From: Prevotellaceae bacterium | GTDB taxonomy: Bacteria; Bacteroidota; Bacteroidia; Bacteroidales; Bacteroidaceae | Reading direction: 5' to 3' | Assembly (NCBI GenBank): GCA_028723455.1 | Contig: JAQYEW010000033.1 | Location: forward strand, 1 to 39,070 | Length of the DNA stretch: 39,070 bases | Shown: one piece after another, positions 8,876 through 17,819 of the stretch | How positions within the stretch are numbered: position 1 is the stretch's first letter | How the letters are laid out: the number at the start of each line of letters is the position of its first letter | Program-made: the position numbers and the translations under genes | The notes under the pieces: model-generated | What the model saw: only the letters and a program-made list of their open reading frames with translations | What the model was told of the DNA's origin: nothing | Databases searched by the model: none

Positions 8876-11083
8876 ATGATACAGACAGTAAAGAAGAGAG
8901 ACGGACGCATCGTTGGTTTTAACGAGGGCAAGATAGCAGCGGCCATCCGTAAGGCCATGTTGGCTACGGAGGAGGGCGAGGACGCCAACCTCATCAGTCA
9001 GATTACCGACCGCATCGCCATGCGTGGCAAGAGCCAGATGGGTGTGGAGGAGATTCAGGACGAGGTGGAGCTGGAGCTCATGAAAAGCCGCCGCAAGGAC
9101 GTGGCTAAGGTGTACATCGCCTACCGCCAGGCCCGCTCTACGGCCCGCAAGGCCAAGACGCGCGACATCTTCCTGGAGATTATCAATATCAAGAGCAACG
9201 ACGTTACGCGCGAGAACGCCAACATGAATGCCGACACGCCTGCCGGCATGATGATGAAGTTCGCCAGCGAGAGCACCAAGCCCTTCGTGGATGACTTCCT
9301 GCTGAGCGAGGAGTCGCGTACCGCTGTCAGGAACAACTTCCTCCACATTCACGACAAGGACTATTATCCCACCAAGTCCCTGACCTGTGTGCAGCACCCC
9401 TTGGACCACATCCTGCACGGCGGCTTCAGCGCGGGTCATGGCGAGAGCCGTGCCGCCAAGCGCATCGAGACCGCCAGCGTACTGGCTTGCATCAGTCTGG
9501 AGACCGCCCAAAACGAAATGCACGGCGGACAGGCGATTCCCGCCTTCGACTTCTACATGGCGCCCTTCGTGCGCAGCACCTATATCGAGGAGGTGAAGAA
9601 GATGGAGGACTTTGCGGGCGAGTGTTACGAGGACCTGTATTACAGTCCCATCGAGGATTACATCGAGACGGAGCTGGCCGGCTTCCAAGGCCGTGCGCGT
9701 GTGAAGCAGCACTGCATCAACAAGACCGTGGCGCGTGTCCACCAGGCCATGGAGGCTTTCATCCACAACATGAACACCATCCACAGCCGCGGCGGCAACC
9801 AGGTGGTTTTCTCCAGCATCAACTATGGTACGGACACCAGCGCCGAGGGCCGTTGCGTCATCCGCGAGCTGCTGCGTTCCACCTACGAGGGCGTGGGCAA
9901 CGGGCAGACCGCCATCTTCCCCATCCAGATCTGGAAAAAGAAGCGTGGCGTGAGCTATCTCCCCGAGGACCGCAACTATGACCTCTACAAACTGGCCTGC
10001 AAGGTAACGGCGCGCCGTTTCTTCCCCAATTTCATCAATCTCGACGCCACCTACAACCAGAACGACAACTGGCGTGCCGATGACCCCAAGCGTTATCTGT
10101 GGGAGTGCGCCACCATGGGCTGCCGCACCCGTGTCTTCGAGAACCGCTTCGGCGAGAAAACGTCCGTAGGGCGCGGCAACATCAGTTTCTCGACGATCAA
10201 CATCGTGGGTATGGCCATCGAATGTATGAAGATAGAGAACGAGCAGGAGCGCATCGACGCTTTCTTTGCCAAGCTCGACGAGATGCTGGAGGTTACCGCC
10301 CGCCAGTTGCACGAACGCTTCGAATTCCAAAAGACAGCCTATGCCAAGCAGTTCCCCCTGCTCATGCGCAGCCTGTGGAACCACTGCGAGCAACTGGGTC
10401 CCACGGACACCATCGCCCCCGTTATCAACCAGGGCACGCTGGGCATCGGCTTCATCGGTCTGGCGGAATGTCTGGTGGCCCTCACGGGCAAGCACCACGG
10501 CGAGAGCGAGAAGAGCCAGGAACTGGGCTTGCGGATCGTTACCTATATGCGCGACCGCGCCAATGAGTTCAGCGAGCGTTATCAGCATAACTACAGCGTA
10601 CTGGCAACGCCTGCCGAGGGACTGAGCGGACGCTTCACGCGCGGCGACAGAAAGAAGTTCGGCGTGCTGCCCGGCATTACGGACCGCGACTATTACACGA
10701 ACTCGAATCACGTGCCCGTCTATTACCACTGTACCGCGCTGCACAAGGCGCAGGTGGAGGCTCCCTATCACGACCTTACCCGCGGCGGACATATCTTCTA
10801 CGTGGAGATTGACGGCGACGCCACGCACAATCCCGAGGCCGTCATGCGTATCGTGGACATGATGGACCAGTACAACATCGGCTACGGTTCGGTGAACCAC
10901 ACGCGCAACCGCTGCATGGACTGCGGCTACGAGAATGCCAACCAGGAGATGCACACCTGTCCCAAGTGCGGTTCCACGAACATCGACCGCCTGCAACGCA
11001 TTACGGGCTATCTCGTCGGTACCACGGACCGCTGGAACAAAGCCAAGCTGGCGGAGCTTAACGACCGTGTAGTGCACAACTGA
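8876..11083 (+). CDS. nrdD: Anaerobic ribonucleoside-triphosphate reductase
   Basis: 735 residues. It is the oxygen-sensitive class III enzyme reducing NTPs to dNTPs with a glycyl radical. The N-terminal ~95 residues are an ATP-cone (VKKRDGRIVGFNEGKI), an allosteric nucleotide site. The catalytic barrel follows. The C-terminus has the zinc site C680xxC683 and C695xxC698, then the radical loop RITGYLVGT with the radical glycine at 711. The activase gene nrdG follows. Length and all landmarks are complete. Its presence fits an anaerobic lifestyle. Confidence 0.97.
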   Translation: MIQTVKKRDGRIVGFNEGKIAAAIRKAMLATEEGEDANLISQITDRIAMRGKSQMGVEEIQDEVELELMKSRRKDVAKVYIAYRQARSTARKAKTRDIFLEIINIKSNDVTRENANMNADTPAGMMMKFASESTKPFVDDFLLSEESRTAVRNNFLHIHDKDYYPTKSLTCVQHPLDHILHGGFSAGHGESRAAKRIETASVLACISLETAQNEMHGGQAIPAFDFYMAPFVRSTYIEEVKKMEDFAGECYEDLYYSPIEDYIETELAGFQGRARVKQHCINKTVARVHQAMEAFIHNMNTIHSRGGNQVVFSSINYGTDTSAEGRCVIRELLRSTYEGVGNGQTAIFPIQIWKKKRGVSYLPEDRNYDLYKLACKVTARRFFPNFINLDATYNQNDNWRADDPKRYLWECATMGCRTRVFENRFGEKTSVGRGNISFSTINIVGMAIECMKIENEQERIDAFFAKLDEMLEVTARQLHERFEFQKTAYAKQFPLLMRSLWNHCEQLGPTDTIAPVINQGTLGIGFIGLAECLVALTGKHHGESEKSQELGLRIVTYMRDRANEFSERYQHNYSVLATPAEGLSGRFTRGDRKKFGVLPGITDRDYYTNSNHVPVYYHCTALHKAQVEAPYHDLTRGGHIFYVEIDGDATHNPEAVMRIVDMMDQYNIGYGSVNHTRNRCMDCGYENANQEMHTCPKCGSTNIDRLQRITGYLVGTTDRWNKAKLAELNDRVVHN

Positions 11084-11099
11084 GGCGGCGAAACCGATG

Positions 11100-11150
11100 C
11101 GGATTCCGCGGACCTTGCAGAAAATCCTCTGCATGATCCTGCGGAATCCG
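11100..11150 (+). other. Long two-part hairpin between nrdD and nrdG
   Basis: A perfect 10-bp stem pairs 11100-11109 with 11141-11150. It continues as 3 bp across a bulge, and an inner 5-bp stem pairs 11116-11120 with 11129-11133. There is no T-run after it, so it is not a standard terminator. It sits 17 bases after the nrdD stop and 14 before the first nrdG ATG, a position suited to mRNA processing or stabilisation, or to reduced nrdG translation. Confidence 0.7.
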
Positions 11151-11164
11151 TGCGCTTAAGTCAA

Positions 11165-11680
11165 ATGATAATGGAAATACGTATTCTTCGTGTCGTAGAG
11201 GAAACCACGGTGGACGGCCCCGGTTTTCGCACCAGTGTCTATTGTGCGGGCTGCCGGCATGCCTGTCCGGGCTGCCACAACCCCCAATCATGGCCTATGA
11301 CGGGTGGTGAGCCACGTTCCACCGACGACCTCGCCCGCCAGATACTTGCCGACCCCTTCAGCGACGTTACCTTTACGGGCGGCGACCCTTTCTATCAGGC
11401 GGCCGCCTTTGCCGAACTGGCCGCAAAGATCAAGGCGGAGAGCCGCAAGACCATCTGGTGCTACACGGGTTTCCTCTTCGAGGAACTTGTTGACGCCCCT
11501 CAATACCGTCCTTTGCTGGAGCGGTTGGATGTGCTGGTGGACGGCCCTTTCGTGATGGCCGAGCGCGACGAGAGCCTCCTGTTCCGCGGCAGCCGCAACC
11601 AGCGCATCATTGATGTGCCCGCCTCGCTGCGCGAGGGAAAGGCTGTGGAATTCCGTCTGGATACGGAACCCTTTTCCTGA
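11165..11680 (+). CDS. nrdG: Anaerobic ribonucleotide reductase activating enzyme (radical SAM)
   Basis: About 171 residues. It makes the glycyl radical in NrdD using SAM and a 4Fe-4S cluster held by the CxxxCxxC motif seen in CRHACPGC. TFTGGDP is the SAM-binding glycine motif. The frame is open from a GTG at 11150, but that codon lies in the right arm of the preceding hairpin. ATG at 11165 or 11171 gives the normal NrdG N-terminus (MEIRILRVVEET) and is preferred. It is cotranscribed with nrdD and followed by a terminator. Confidence 0.93.
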   Translation: MIMEIRILRVVEETTVDGPGFRTSVYCAGCRHACPGCHNPQSWPMTGGEPRSTDDLARQILADPFSDVTFTGGDPFYQAAAFAELAAKIKAESRKTIWCYTGFLFEELVDAPQYRPLLERLDVLVDGPFVMAERDESLLFRGSRNQRIIDVPASLREGKAVEFRLDTEPFS

Positions 11681-11759
11681 ACAGGGCTGTTCTTCGCAAT
11701 GTCGGTGGGCGTTTTCTTATGCAGCCGCAGTCTGGGTAGCATGATATGAAATTATCCCC

Positions 11760-11797
11760 AGCCCCGTGAGTCCGAAGTGATTCTGCGGGGCTTTTTT
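11760..11797 (+). terminator. Terminator after nrdG
   Basis: A 7-bp stem (AGCCCCG at 11760-11766 with CGGGGCT at 11786-11792) is followed directly by a run of T. It lies 80 bases after the nrdG stop. Confidence 0.85.
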
Positions 11798-11901
11798 GTG
11801 TCTTGTCGTCGGGTAAATCCTTATTTTCAGGTATTGCCTGTCGTCCAAAAGATTACGACCTTTGCGAAAACAAAGAGAATATCATCCTAAACAAACCTGT
11901 T

Positions 11902-14391
11902 ATGCAAAAAACATTTACCTGCTTCATTCTTTGTCTGCTTGGCATACTTGCCGGCGGTCAGTTGTTCGCGCAAAGTGTCAAACGCCAAGGCTCCGTCAGC
12001 GGAACGGTCGTTAATGAACGCACACGGGAAGCCCTTCCCCATGTGCGTATTTTTGTTAAGGGAACCACACTGGAAACGCTTTCTGACGAAAACGGCAATT
12101 TCTCCATCAAGGACATTCCAGTGGGCAAGGTCAGTCTCACAGCTTGTAACGTAGGCTATGAGAGCATTGCGGAGAATATCTTCATTCAAGAGAATATCAA
12201 CCGGCACCTTGACCTTTTTATGAAGGAAGAACCTTTGAAACTTGACGAGGTGGTGGTTACGGCCGACAGGAACGCTACCGTGCGACGCAAGGCTTCCGCG
12301 CTGGTTACGGTCATTCCCGCCGAACTCTTTCTAAAAACCAATGCTTGCAATCTCAGCCAGGGGCTGAAGTTCCAACCTGGTTTGCGCGTGGAGAACAACT
12401 GCCAGAACTGCGGTTTCAACCAAGTGCGCATCAATGGCCTGGACGGAGCCTATTCCCAGATTCTGATTGACAGCCGTCCTGTATTCAGCTCTCTGGCCGG
12501 TGTATATGGATTGGAGCAGATACCGGCCAATATGATAGAGCGCGTGGAGGTGTTGCGAGGCGGAGGCTCGGCGCTTTTCGGATCCAACGCCATAGGTGGC
12601 GTGATAAACATCATCACCAAGGATCCTATCCGCAATAGTGCTCAAGTGAGCAGCACACTGACTTCCTTTAACCCGGAAAGCGGAGGCCTGCGCAAGATAC
12701 AGCCCACCACCAGCGTCAATGTATCCATGCTGACGGACGATCGCCGTGGGGGCATCTCTGTCTTCGGGCAGCATAACTATCGTCCGGGCTTCGACTACGA
12801 CGGCGACTCCTTCACCGAACTCCCCGTTCTGAGAAACAGAGCTTTGGGCTTTCGCTCCTTTTACAAAACCGGGCGGTATGGAAGAATCAATGCAGAATTC
12901 CATTCCATGCAGGAATACCGCCGTGGTGGCGACCGTCTGGACAATCCTCCTTTCGAGGCCCGCATAGCGGAATATCTGCAACACTACGTCAATGGGGGAA
13001 ATCTGAGGTTTGACCAAAGATTCAGGGAGGGGCGCAACAGGATGAGCCTCTATATGTCGGCGCAAAACGTACATAGAAAAAGCTATTATGGTGGTGGGGA
13101 CTATGTTGAAAAGCAGCTGAAGGAAATTAAGGACGAGGATTCCCGCAATGAGGTGCGCAATGCGCTCACATCCTATGGAACCACGAAAGGCCTTGAATTG
13201 CAGGGAGGCGGCTCCTATTTCCACAATATTGCCGACCGATGGAACATCACCGTGGGAGCCGAGGTTCAGGATTCGCACATTAAAGACCATAGTGGTTATC
13301 GTGTGAGAGCCATCGACCAAGAGAATATCACCCTGAGCCAGTTCAGCCAAGCGGAATTCAAGACCGAGAAACTCAGTCTGCTCCTCGGAGGCCGTTTAGA
13401 TCATGTAACATTGCGCCAAGGGGGCAGGAAGGACATCACTCCTCTGCTCGTTTTCAGTCCCAGGGCCCATTTGCGCTACAATCCCTTCGAAGACCTTTCT
13501 TTTCGCCTTTCATATAGCGAAGGGTTCCGTGCCCCACAATATTTCGACGAGGAGATGCATGTGGAGCTTGCCGGAGGTACCCCTGTGGCGCGCGTCCTCT
13601 CGAAAAATCTGCAAGAGGAACGTTCGCGCAGCTTAAGTGGCTCGCTGGATTGGTACGGACGTTCGGGAAAGTGGGGTTTCAACCTCATGCTTGAGGGATT
13701 TGCCACGTTTATCTCGGACCGATTTGTCGCCTCGCCCATGGAGCGGGAAGAGAGCGGCATCATCATCCGTACCATAGTCAATCAAACGGAGGGTACGAGC
13801 AAAGTGTATGGCGCGAACCTGGAAGGACGCCTGGCCTACGGCAATCTTTTTGATTTGCAGTTGGGAACCACGCTTCAGCGTAGCCGCTATGGCGTACCGG
13901 TGGTGTTGGAGGAGGCGAATGCCAAGACAGGTCAGAAAGAGATAAGCACCTGCGATTTTGAACGTACTCCCAATCTCTACGGCTATTTTGTGGCCACCAT
14001 GCGTCCCATCCAACACCTCAGCCTGAACCTCAACGGCACGTTCACGGGTTCCATGAAGGCTTTGCACAAAGCCTATGAAGGCGAGATAGATGCCTCACAG
14101 ACAGACAGCAAAGGGCACTTCGACTATGTGGCGGACGGGCAACGCTACAAAGGCGTGGCCGAAGGTTTTGCATATCTGAAAAAGACCTCGTCGTTTTTCG
14201 AGTTGGATTTCAAGGCCGCCTATGCCTTTCATCTCGGTTCAACGATGGAATTGGAACTGAGTGCCGGTATGCAAAACATCCTCAACAGTTTCCAAAGCGA
14301 TATGGATAAAGGTCCCGGCCGCGTTTCCGGTTTCATCTATGGCCCAATGCAGCCCCGCCGCGTGTTCTTTGGCACCAAACTGTCCTTCTGA
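11902..14391 (+). CDS. TonB-dependent outer-membrane receptor with CarboxypepD_reg-like domain
   Basis: 829 residues from ATG 11902, the start immediately before the signal peptide (MQKTFTCFILCLLGILAGG). Residues ~28-110 are a carboxypeptidase-regulatory-like beta-sandwich (GSVSGTVVNERTREALPHV). Then come a TonB box-like LDEVVVTADR, a plug domain with VEVLRGGGSALFGSNAIGG, and a barrel ending VFFGTKLSF. The plug carries a cysteine pair in NNCQNCGFNQVRING, a signature I associate with a colicin I/siderophore-type receptor subfamily in Bacteroidota. Ligand unknown: no partner gene lies nearby, since the convergent neighbour begins 7 bases after its stop. Metal, haem or siderophore uptake is only an inference. 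Confidence 0.88.
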   Translation: MQKTFTCFILCLLGILAGGQLFAQSVKRQGSVSGTVVNERTREALPHVRIFVKGTTLETLSDENGNFSIKDIPVGKVSLTACNVGYESIAENIFIQENINRHLDLFMKEEPLKLDEVVVTADRNATVRRKASALVTVIPAELFLKTNACNLSQGLKFQPGLRVENNCQNCGFNQVRINGLDGAYSQILIDSRPVFSSLAGVYGLEQIPANMIERVEVLRGGGSALFGSNAIGGVINIITKDPIRNSAQVSSTLTSFNPESGGLRKIQPTTSVNVSMLTDDRRGGISVFGQHNYRPGFDYDGDSFTELPVLRNRALGFRSFYKTGRYGRINAEFHSMQEYRRGGDRLDNPPFEARIAEYLQHYVNGGNLRFDQRFREGRNRMSLYMSAQNVHRKSYYGGGDYVEKQLKEIKDEDSRNEVRNALTSYGTTKGLELQGGGSYFHNIADRWNITVGAEVQDSHIKDHSGYRVRAIDQENITLSQFSQAEFKTEKLSLLLGGRLDHVTLRQGGRKDITPLLVFSPRAHLRYNPFEDLSFRLSYSEGFRAPQYFDEEMHVELAGGTPVARVLSKNLQEERSRSLSGSLDWYGRSGKWGFNLMLEGFATFISDRFVASPMEREESGIIIRTIVNQTEGTSKVYGANLEGRLAYGNLFDLQLGTTLQRSRYGVPVVLEEANAKTGQKEISTCDFERTPNLYGYFVATMRPIQHLSLNLNGTFTGSMKALHKAYEGEIDASQTDSKGHFDYVADGQRYKGVAEGFAYLKKTSSFFELDFKAAYAFHLGSTMELELSAGMQNILNSFQSDMDKGPGRVSGFIYGPMQPRRVFFGTKLSF

Positions 14392-14398
14392 TCTTGTA

Positions 14399-15232
14399 CT
14401 ATTGCACTCTTACCACCCTGATGCCTAATTGCGAAGGGTGCTTGCCCATGTATTCATACAGCGTCATGGGTTCCTCCACCACCTTTTTGTGTATGCTGCT
14501 GGCGTTGAGCAGATGCAGCTTGCCATCCTTGCCCCATACGGCGATGCCTAAGTGGGTGGTGTCCAGGCCGTGCTTGCGCGTAACGATGCCCAGGATGTCG
14601 CCGTCGCGCACGATGCCCAGGGCACCCTTGCGCGTGCCGTTAAGCTGCGCACGCGGGATGTAGCGTCGCGTGTCGCCATCACAGGCCTTTTCGTACTGCG
14701 CAACGCGTGTGCGCTGTTCTTCGTCGCCAAGTTGGGGGTACGACTTGGGGTGTTGGCTCATCCATCTCAGGCTGATGCGTTGCAGGGCGGTGAAGGGTGC
14801 CCCCGCGCTTTTTATTTCCTGCACAATGCCCAATGCTTCGTTGCTGCGCACCCATTGGTGGAAATAATGGTTGCGGCTGGCATAGCCGTCGCGCCTGCCT
14901 TGTCGGTAGCGTATGCGGTTCAGCCGGGTCTTGTAATCGGCATAATGGTGGCTGCCCGCCTGGGCGGTAAGGGTGAGTGCGGTGCAGGTCTCCACCAAGG
15001 TGGTGCAATCCATCTGACGCAGGTTTACGACCAGCGTGTCCTCCGTGGCCGCCTGTTCCAACGTGTGTGCCACATAGGGTACGCCCAGGAACTGGCGGGC
15101 GAAGAACAGCATCAGCTCTCCGCTTGTGGCCTTAGGCGCTTGGCGCAGGAGTCGCTCCACGTGCAGGCTGTCCTGGGCGGGGAGGGAAAGCGTAAGGAGC
15201 AGTAGGAAGGAAAGGGAGAAGAATCTTTTCAT
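14399..15232 (-). CDS. Exported DUF1460 (NlpC/P60-like amidase) protein
   Basis: 277 residues from ATG 15232; a TTG start 12 bases further upstream is less likely. A signal peptide (MKRFFSLSFLLLLTLSLPAQ) is followed by a DUF1460 domain. LGVPYVAHTLE and then VNLRQMDCTTLVE contain the presumed catalytic cysteine, and the histidine is in HLGIAV. Family members resemble N-acetylmuramoyl-L-alanine amidases or cell-wall peptidases acting in the periplasm. Single gene, convergent with the TonB receptor. Specific substrate not known from sequence. Confidence 0.88.
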   Translation of the reverse strand: MKRFFSLSFLLLLTLSLPAQDSLHVERLLRQAPKATSGELMLFFARQFLGVPYVAHTLEQAATEDTLVVNLRQMDCTTLVETCTALTLTAQAGSHHYADYKTRLNRIRYRQGRRDGYASRNHYFHQWVRSNEALGIVQEIKSAGAPFTALQRISLRWMSQHPKSYPQLGDEEQRTRVAQYEKACDGDTRRYIPRAQLNGTRKGALGIVRDGDILGIVTRKHGLDTTHLGIAVWGKDGKLHLLNASSIHKKVVEEPMTLYEYMGKHPSQLGIRVVRVQ

Positions 15233-15256
15233 TGTTCTGAACAAAGGGATTAAAAA

Positions 15257-15284
15257 AGGGACGCAACCCTTACGCTGCGTCCCT
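15257..15284 (-). terminator. Terminator after the OmpA-family gene
   Basis: A 9-bp stem (AGGGACGCA with TGCGTCCCT; 15257-15265 with 15276-15284) is followed on the minus strand by TTTTTT. It separates the OmpA-like gene from the DUF1460 gene. Confidence 0.85.
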
Positions 15285-15307
15285 TCATATGTTTTTTTTG
15301 ATCTGGC

Positions 15308-16024
15308 TTACTTCAGCGTACCGGCGTTGGCAGCCTGAATCATGGCCTCGCTGGCGTACATGTACAGCTCCACGCGACGGCTGGCAGGCATGTTCTCGGT
15401 ACCGTTGGCGTTGTACACCAGGTACTCGGGGGTCTCGCCATAACCTGTGGTCATACGGATCTGGGAGGGGTTAACGCCGCAGCTGATCAGGTAGTTCGTA
15501 ACGGCCTGGGCACGGCTCTGGCTCAGCGTCAGGTTGGTAGCGTCGCTACCGTCGCTGCTGGCGAAGCCATATACGTTTACGTCAACGTCGTTATACACGT
15601 TCAGTACATTCTGTGCAAACTTTCTCAGGGTGTTCTGGGCGCTGGTGGTCAGGGTTGCCTTGCCTGTCTGGAAGAGGATGCCGTTATCGAAGGTAACCTT
15701 TACGCCCTCCAGGCCGTTGGCGTCGGTGTAGGTCTCTGCCTGAGCCAAGGCAGCGGCAGCGGCCTTCGCCTTGTCCATCTTCTTGCCGATGAGCGTACCG
15801 GCCGTAGCACCGGCGGCCACGCCAACGCCCGCACCAATCATAGAGCCCAGCTTGGCGCCCTTCTTGCCACCAATCAAGGCACCGATACCGGCGCCCAAAC
15901 CAGTGCCGGCGGCACCACCGGCCGCGGTACCGATGAGGGCACCCTTCTGTTTGTTCGTAAGGTCGCAACCAGAGAGCAACATCGTGGCGCACAAGGCTAC
16001 CACGGAGAATTTCATTCCTTTCAT
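15308..16024 (-). CDS. OmpA-family lipoprotein with glycine-zipper segment
   Basis: 238 residues. A lipoprotein signal with lipobox LLSGC is followed by a glycine/alanine-rich zipper (about 28-78, repeated GxxxG) and an OmpA C-terminal peptidoglycan-binding domain (about 110-225). The OmpA domain has NVYGFASSDG, LSQSRAQAVTNYL and SRRVELYM. Likely anchored in the outer membrane and tied to peptidoglycan. A second ATG three codons in (16015) is possible. Monocistronic, with promoter and terminator visible. Confidence 0.93.
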   Translation of the reverse strand: MKGMKFSVVALCATMLLSGCDLTNKQKGALIGTAAGGAAGTGLGAGIGALIGGKKGAKLGSMIGAGVGVAAGATAGTLIGKKMDKAKAAAAALAQAETYTDANGLEGVKVTFDNGILFQTGKATLTTSAQNTLRKFAQNVLNVYNDVDVNVYGFASSDGSDATNLTLSQSRAQAVTNYLISCGVNPSQIRMTTGYGETPEYLVYNANGTENMPASRRVELYMYASEAMIQAANAGTLK

Positions 16025-16066
16025 TTTGTTTTCTTTTATTTGATTCTATACTGTCGAATTTCGGCA

Positions 16067-16074
16067 CAAAGGTA
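16067..16074 (-). promoter_or_regulatory. -7 box for the OmpA-family gene
   Basis: Minus-strand TACCTTTG, 43 bases before the start codon. No good TTTG is seen at the expected upstream distance. Confidence 0.55.
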
Positions 16075-16257
16075 TGAATAAATCCAATAACACGCATCCT
16101 ATTTAGTTTTTTTTTGATAACTCTCCGAAAATACCAGAGGCAAATAGGTGTGTCTTGCAGCCCTTGCCTGTCCGTGTGTCAGTACAAACGAGGAGCCACT
16201 GACGCAAACCGTCGTGTTCCGTTTCCCCGAAAAGTAAATTCTAAGCGCTGAACCACG

Positions 16258-16285
16258 TTGTAGTCAGTCTTTTTTCATACCTTTG
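16258..16285 (+). promoter_or_regulatory. Promoter of proS
   Basis: TACCTTTG at 16278-16285 with TTG at 16258-16260, 17 bases upstream. It lies 32 bases before the proS ATG. Confidence 0.65.
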
Positions 16286-16317
16286 CAATCTAATATATAA
16301 AAACAAAACATCAAGAT

Positions 16318-17796
16318 ATGGCAAAAGAACTGGACTTCCTGACGAAGCGTAGCGAGGACTACTCGAAATGGTACAACGAATTGGTGGTGAAGGCCGACCT
16401 GGCTGAGCAGAGCGATGTGCGCGGTTGCATGGTTATCAAGCCCTATGGCTATGCCATCTGGGAGAAGATGCAGCGTGTCCTGGACGATATGTTCAAGGAG
16501 ACGGGCGTGCAGAACGCCTATTTCCCCCTGCTCATCCCCAAAAGTTTCCTGAGCAAGGAGGCCGAGCACGTGGAGGGCTTCGCCAAGGAGTGTGCCGTGG
16601 TAACACATTACCGCCTGAAGGCGAAGGAGGACAAGAGCGGCGTTGTCGTTGACCCCGCCGCGCGCCTGGAGGAGGAACTCATTATCCGCCCCACCAGCGA
16701 GACCATCATCTGGAACACCTTCAGGAATTGGATCCAGAGCTACCGCGACCTGCCCCTGCTTGTGAACCAGTGGTGCAACGTCATGCGTTGGGAGATGCGC
16801 ACCCGCCTTTTCCTGCGTACAAGCGAATTCCTGTGGCAGGAAGGCCACACGGCCCACGCCACACGCGAGGAGGCCGAGCAGCGCGCCCAGCAGATGCTGA
16901 AGATTTATGCCCGCTTTGCCGAGGACTATATGGCCGTTCCCGTGGTGCAGGGCGTGAAGAGCGAGACGGAACGCTTCGCCGGCGCGTTGGACACCTACAC
17001 CATCGAGGCCATGATGCAGGACGGCAAGGCACTGCAGAGCGGCACCAGCCACTTCCTGGGCCAGAACTTCGGCAAGGCCTTCGAGGTGCAGTTCCTGAAC
17101 AAAGAGAACAAGGCCGAGTACGCCTGGGCCACTTCGTGGGGCGTAAGCACGCGCCTGATGGGTGCGCTTATCATGACGCACTCCGACGATAACGGCCTCG
17201 TGCTGCCTCCCGCCCTGGCTCCCATCCAAGTGGTTATCATTCCCATCGGCAAGGAAGCCCAAATGCCTATGCTGGACGAGAAAGCCGCCGAATTGGGCGC
17301 AAAACTGAAGGCTCTGGGCATTAGCGTGAAGTACGACAATGCCGACAACAAACGCCCCGGATTCAAGTTCGCCGACTATGAACTCAAGGGTGTGCCCGTG
17401 CGCGTCGTGCTGGGTGCGCGTGATCTGGAAAAGGGTGAAGTGGAGATTATGCGCCGCGACACGCTCGAGAAGCAGAACGTAGGCCTGGAGGGCCTGGACG
17501 GATACATCAAGAACCTCCTGGAGGAGATTCAGCAGAACATCTTTAAGAAAGCCAAGGACTATCGCGACAGCCGCATCTACGAGTGCGACAACTACGAGGA
17601 GTTCAAGGAGCGCGTGAAGGACGGCGGCTTCTTCCTCTGCCATTGGGACGGCACGGTGGAGACCGAGGCCAAGATCAAGGAGGACACCAATGCCACCATC
17701 CGTTGCGTGCCTTTCGATGTGGAGCAGACGCCCGGTGTGGACATGGTGAGCGGCAAGCCCGCCAAGTACCGCGTGTTGATTGCCCGCAGCTACTAA
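16318..17796 (+). CDS. proS: Prolyl-tRNA synthetase (eukaryote/archaeon-like type)
   Basis: 492 residues. It charges tRNA-Pro with proline. Class II motifs are visible: the region around [13 protein letters not shown], motif 2 in [19 protein letters not shown], and motif 3 near [13 protein letters not shown]. An anticodon-binding domain (about 285-390) and a C-terminal zinc-domain-like tail ending RVLIARSY follow. The short form without the bacterial editing insert is the type found in Bacteroidota. Its stop lies 23 bases before the next gene, so the two may share a transcript. Confidence 0.96.
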   Translation: MAKELDFLTKRSEDYSKWYNELVVKADLAEQSDVRGCMVIKPYGYAIWEKMQRVLDDMFKETGVQNAYFPLLIPKSFLSKEAEHVEGFAKECAVVTHYRLKAKEDKSGVVVDPAARLEEELIIRPTSETIIWNTFRNWIQSYRDLPLLVNQWCNVMRWEMRTRLFLRTSEFLWQEGHTAHATREEAEQRAQQMLKIYARFAEDYMAVPVVQGVKSETERFAGALDTYTIEAMMQDGKALQSGTSHFLGQNFGKAFEVQFLNKENKAEYAWATSWGVSTRLMGALIMTHSDDNGLVLPPALAPIQVVIIPIGKEAQMPMLDEKAAELGAKLKALGISVKYDNADNKRPGFKFADYELKGVPVRVVLGARDLEKGEVEIMRRDTLEKQNVGLEGLDGYIKNLLEEIQQNIFKKAKDYRDSRIYECDNYEEFKERVKDGGFFLCHWDGTVETEAKIKEDTNATIRCVPFDVEQTPGVDMVSGKPAKYRVLIARSY

Positions 17797-17819
17797 CAAC
17801 CACACATATTATAATATAT

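Noticed and set aside
8717..11134. 805-codon minus-strand frame opposite nrdD
   Set aside because: Shadow of nrdD caused by GC-rich codons; the plus strand carries all class III reductase motifs.
16264..17805. 513-codon minus-strand frame opposite proS
   Set aside because: Shadow of proS; no recognisable domain, and proS is complete with a promoter.
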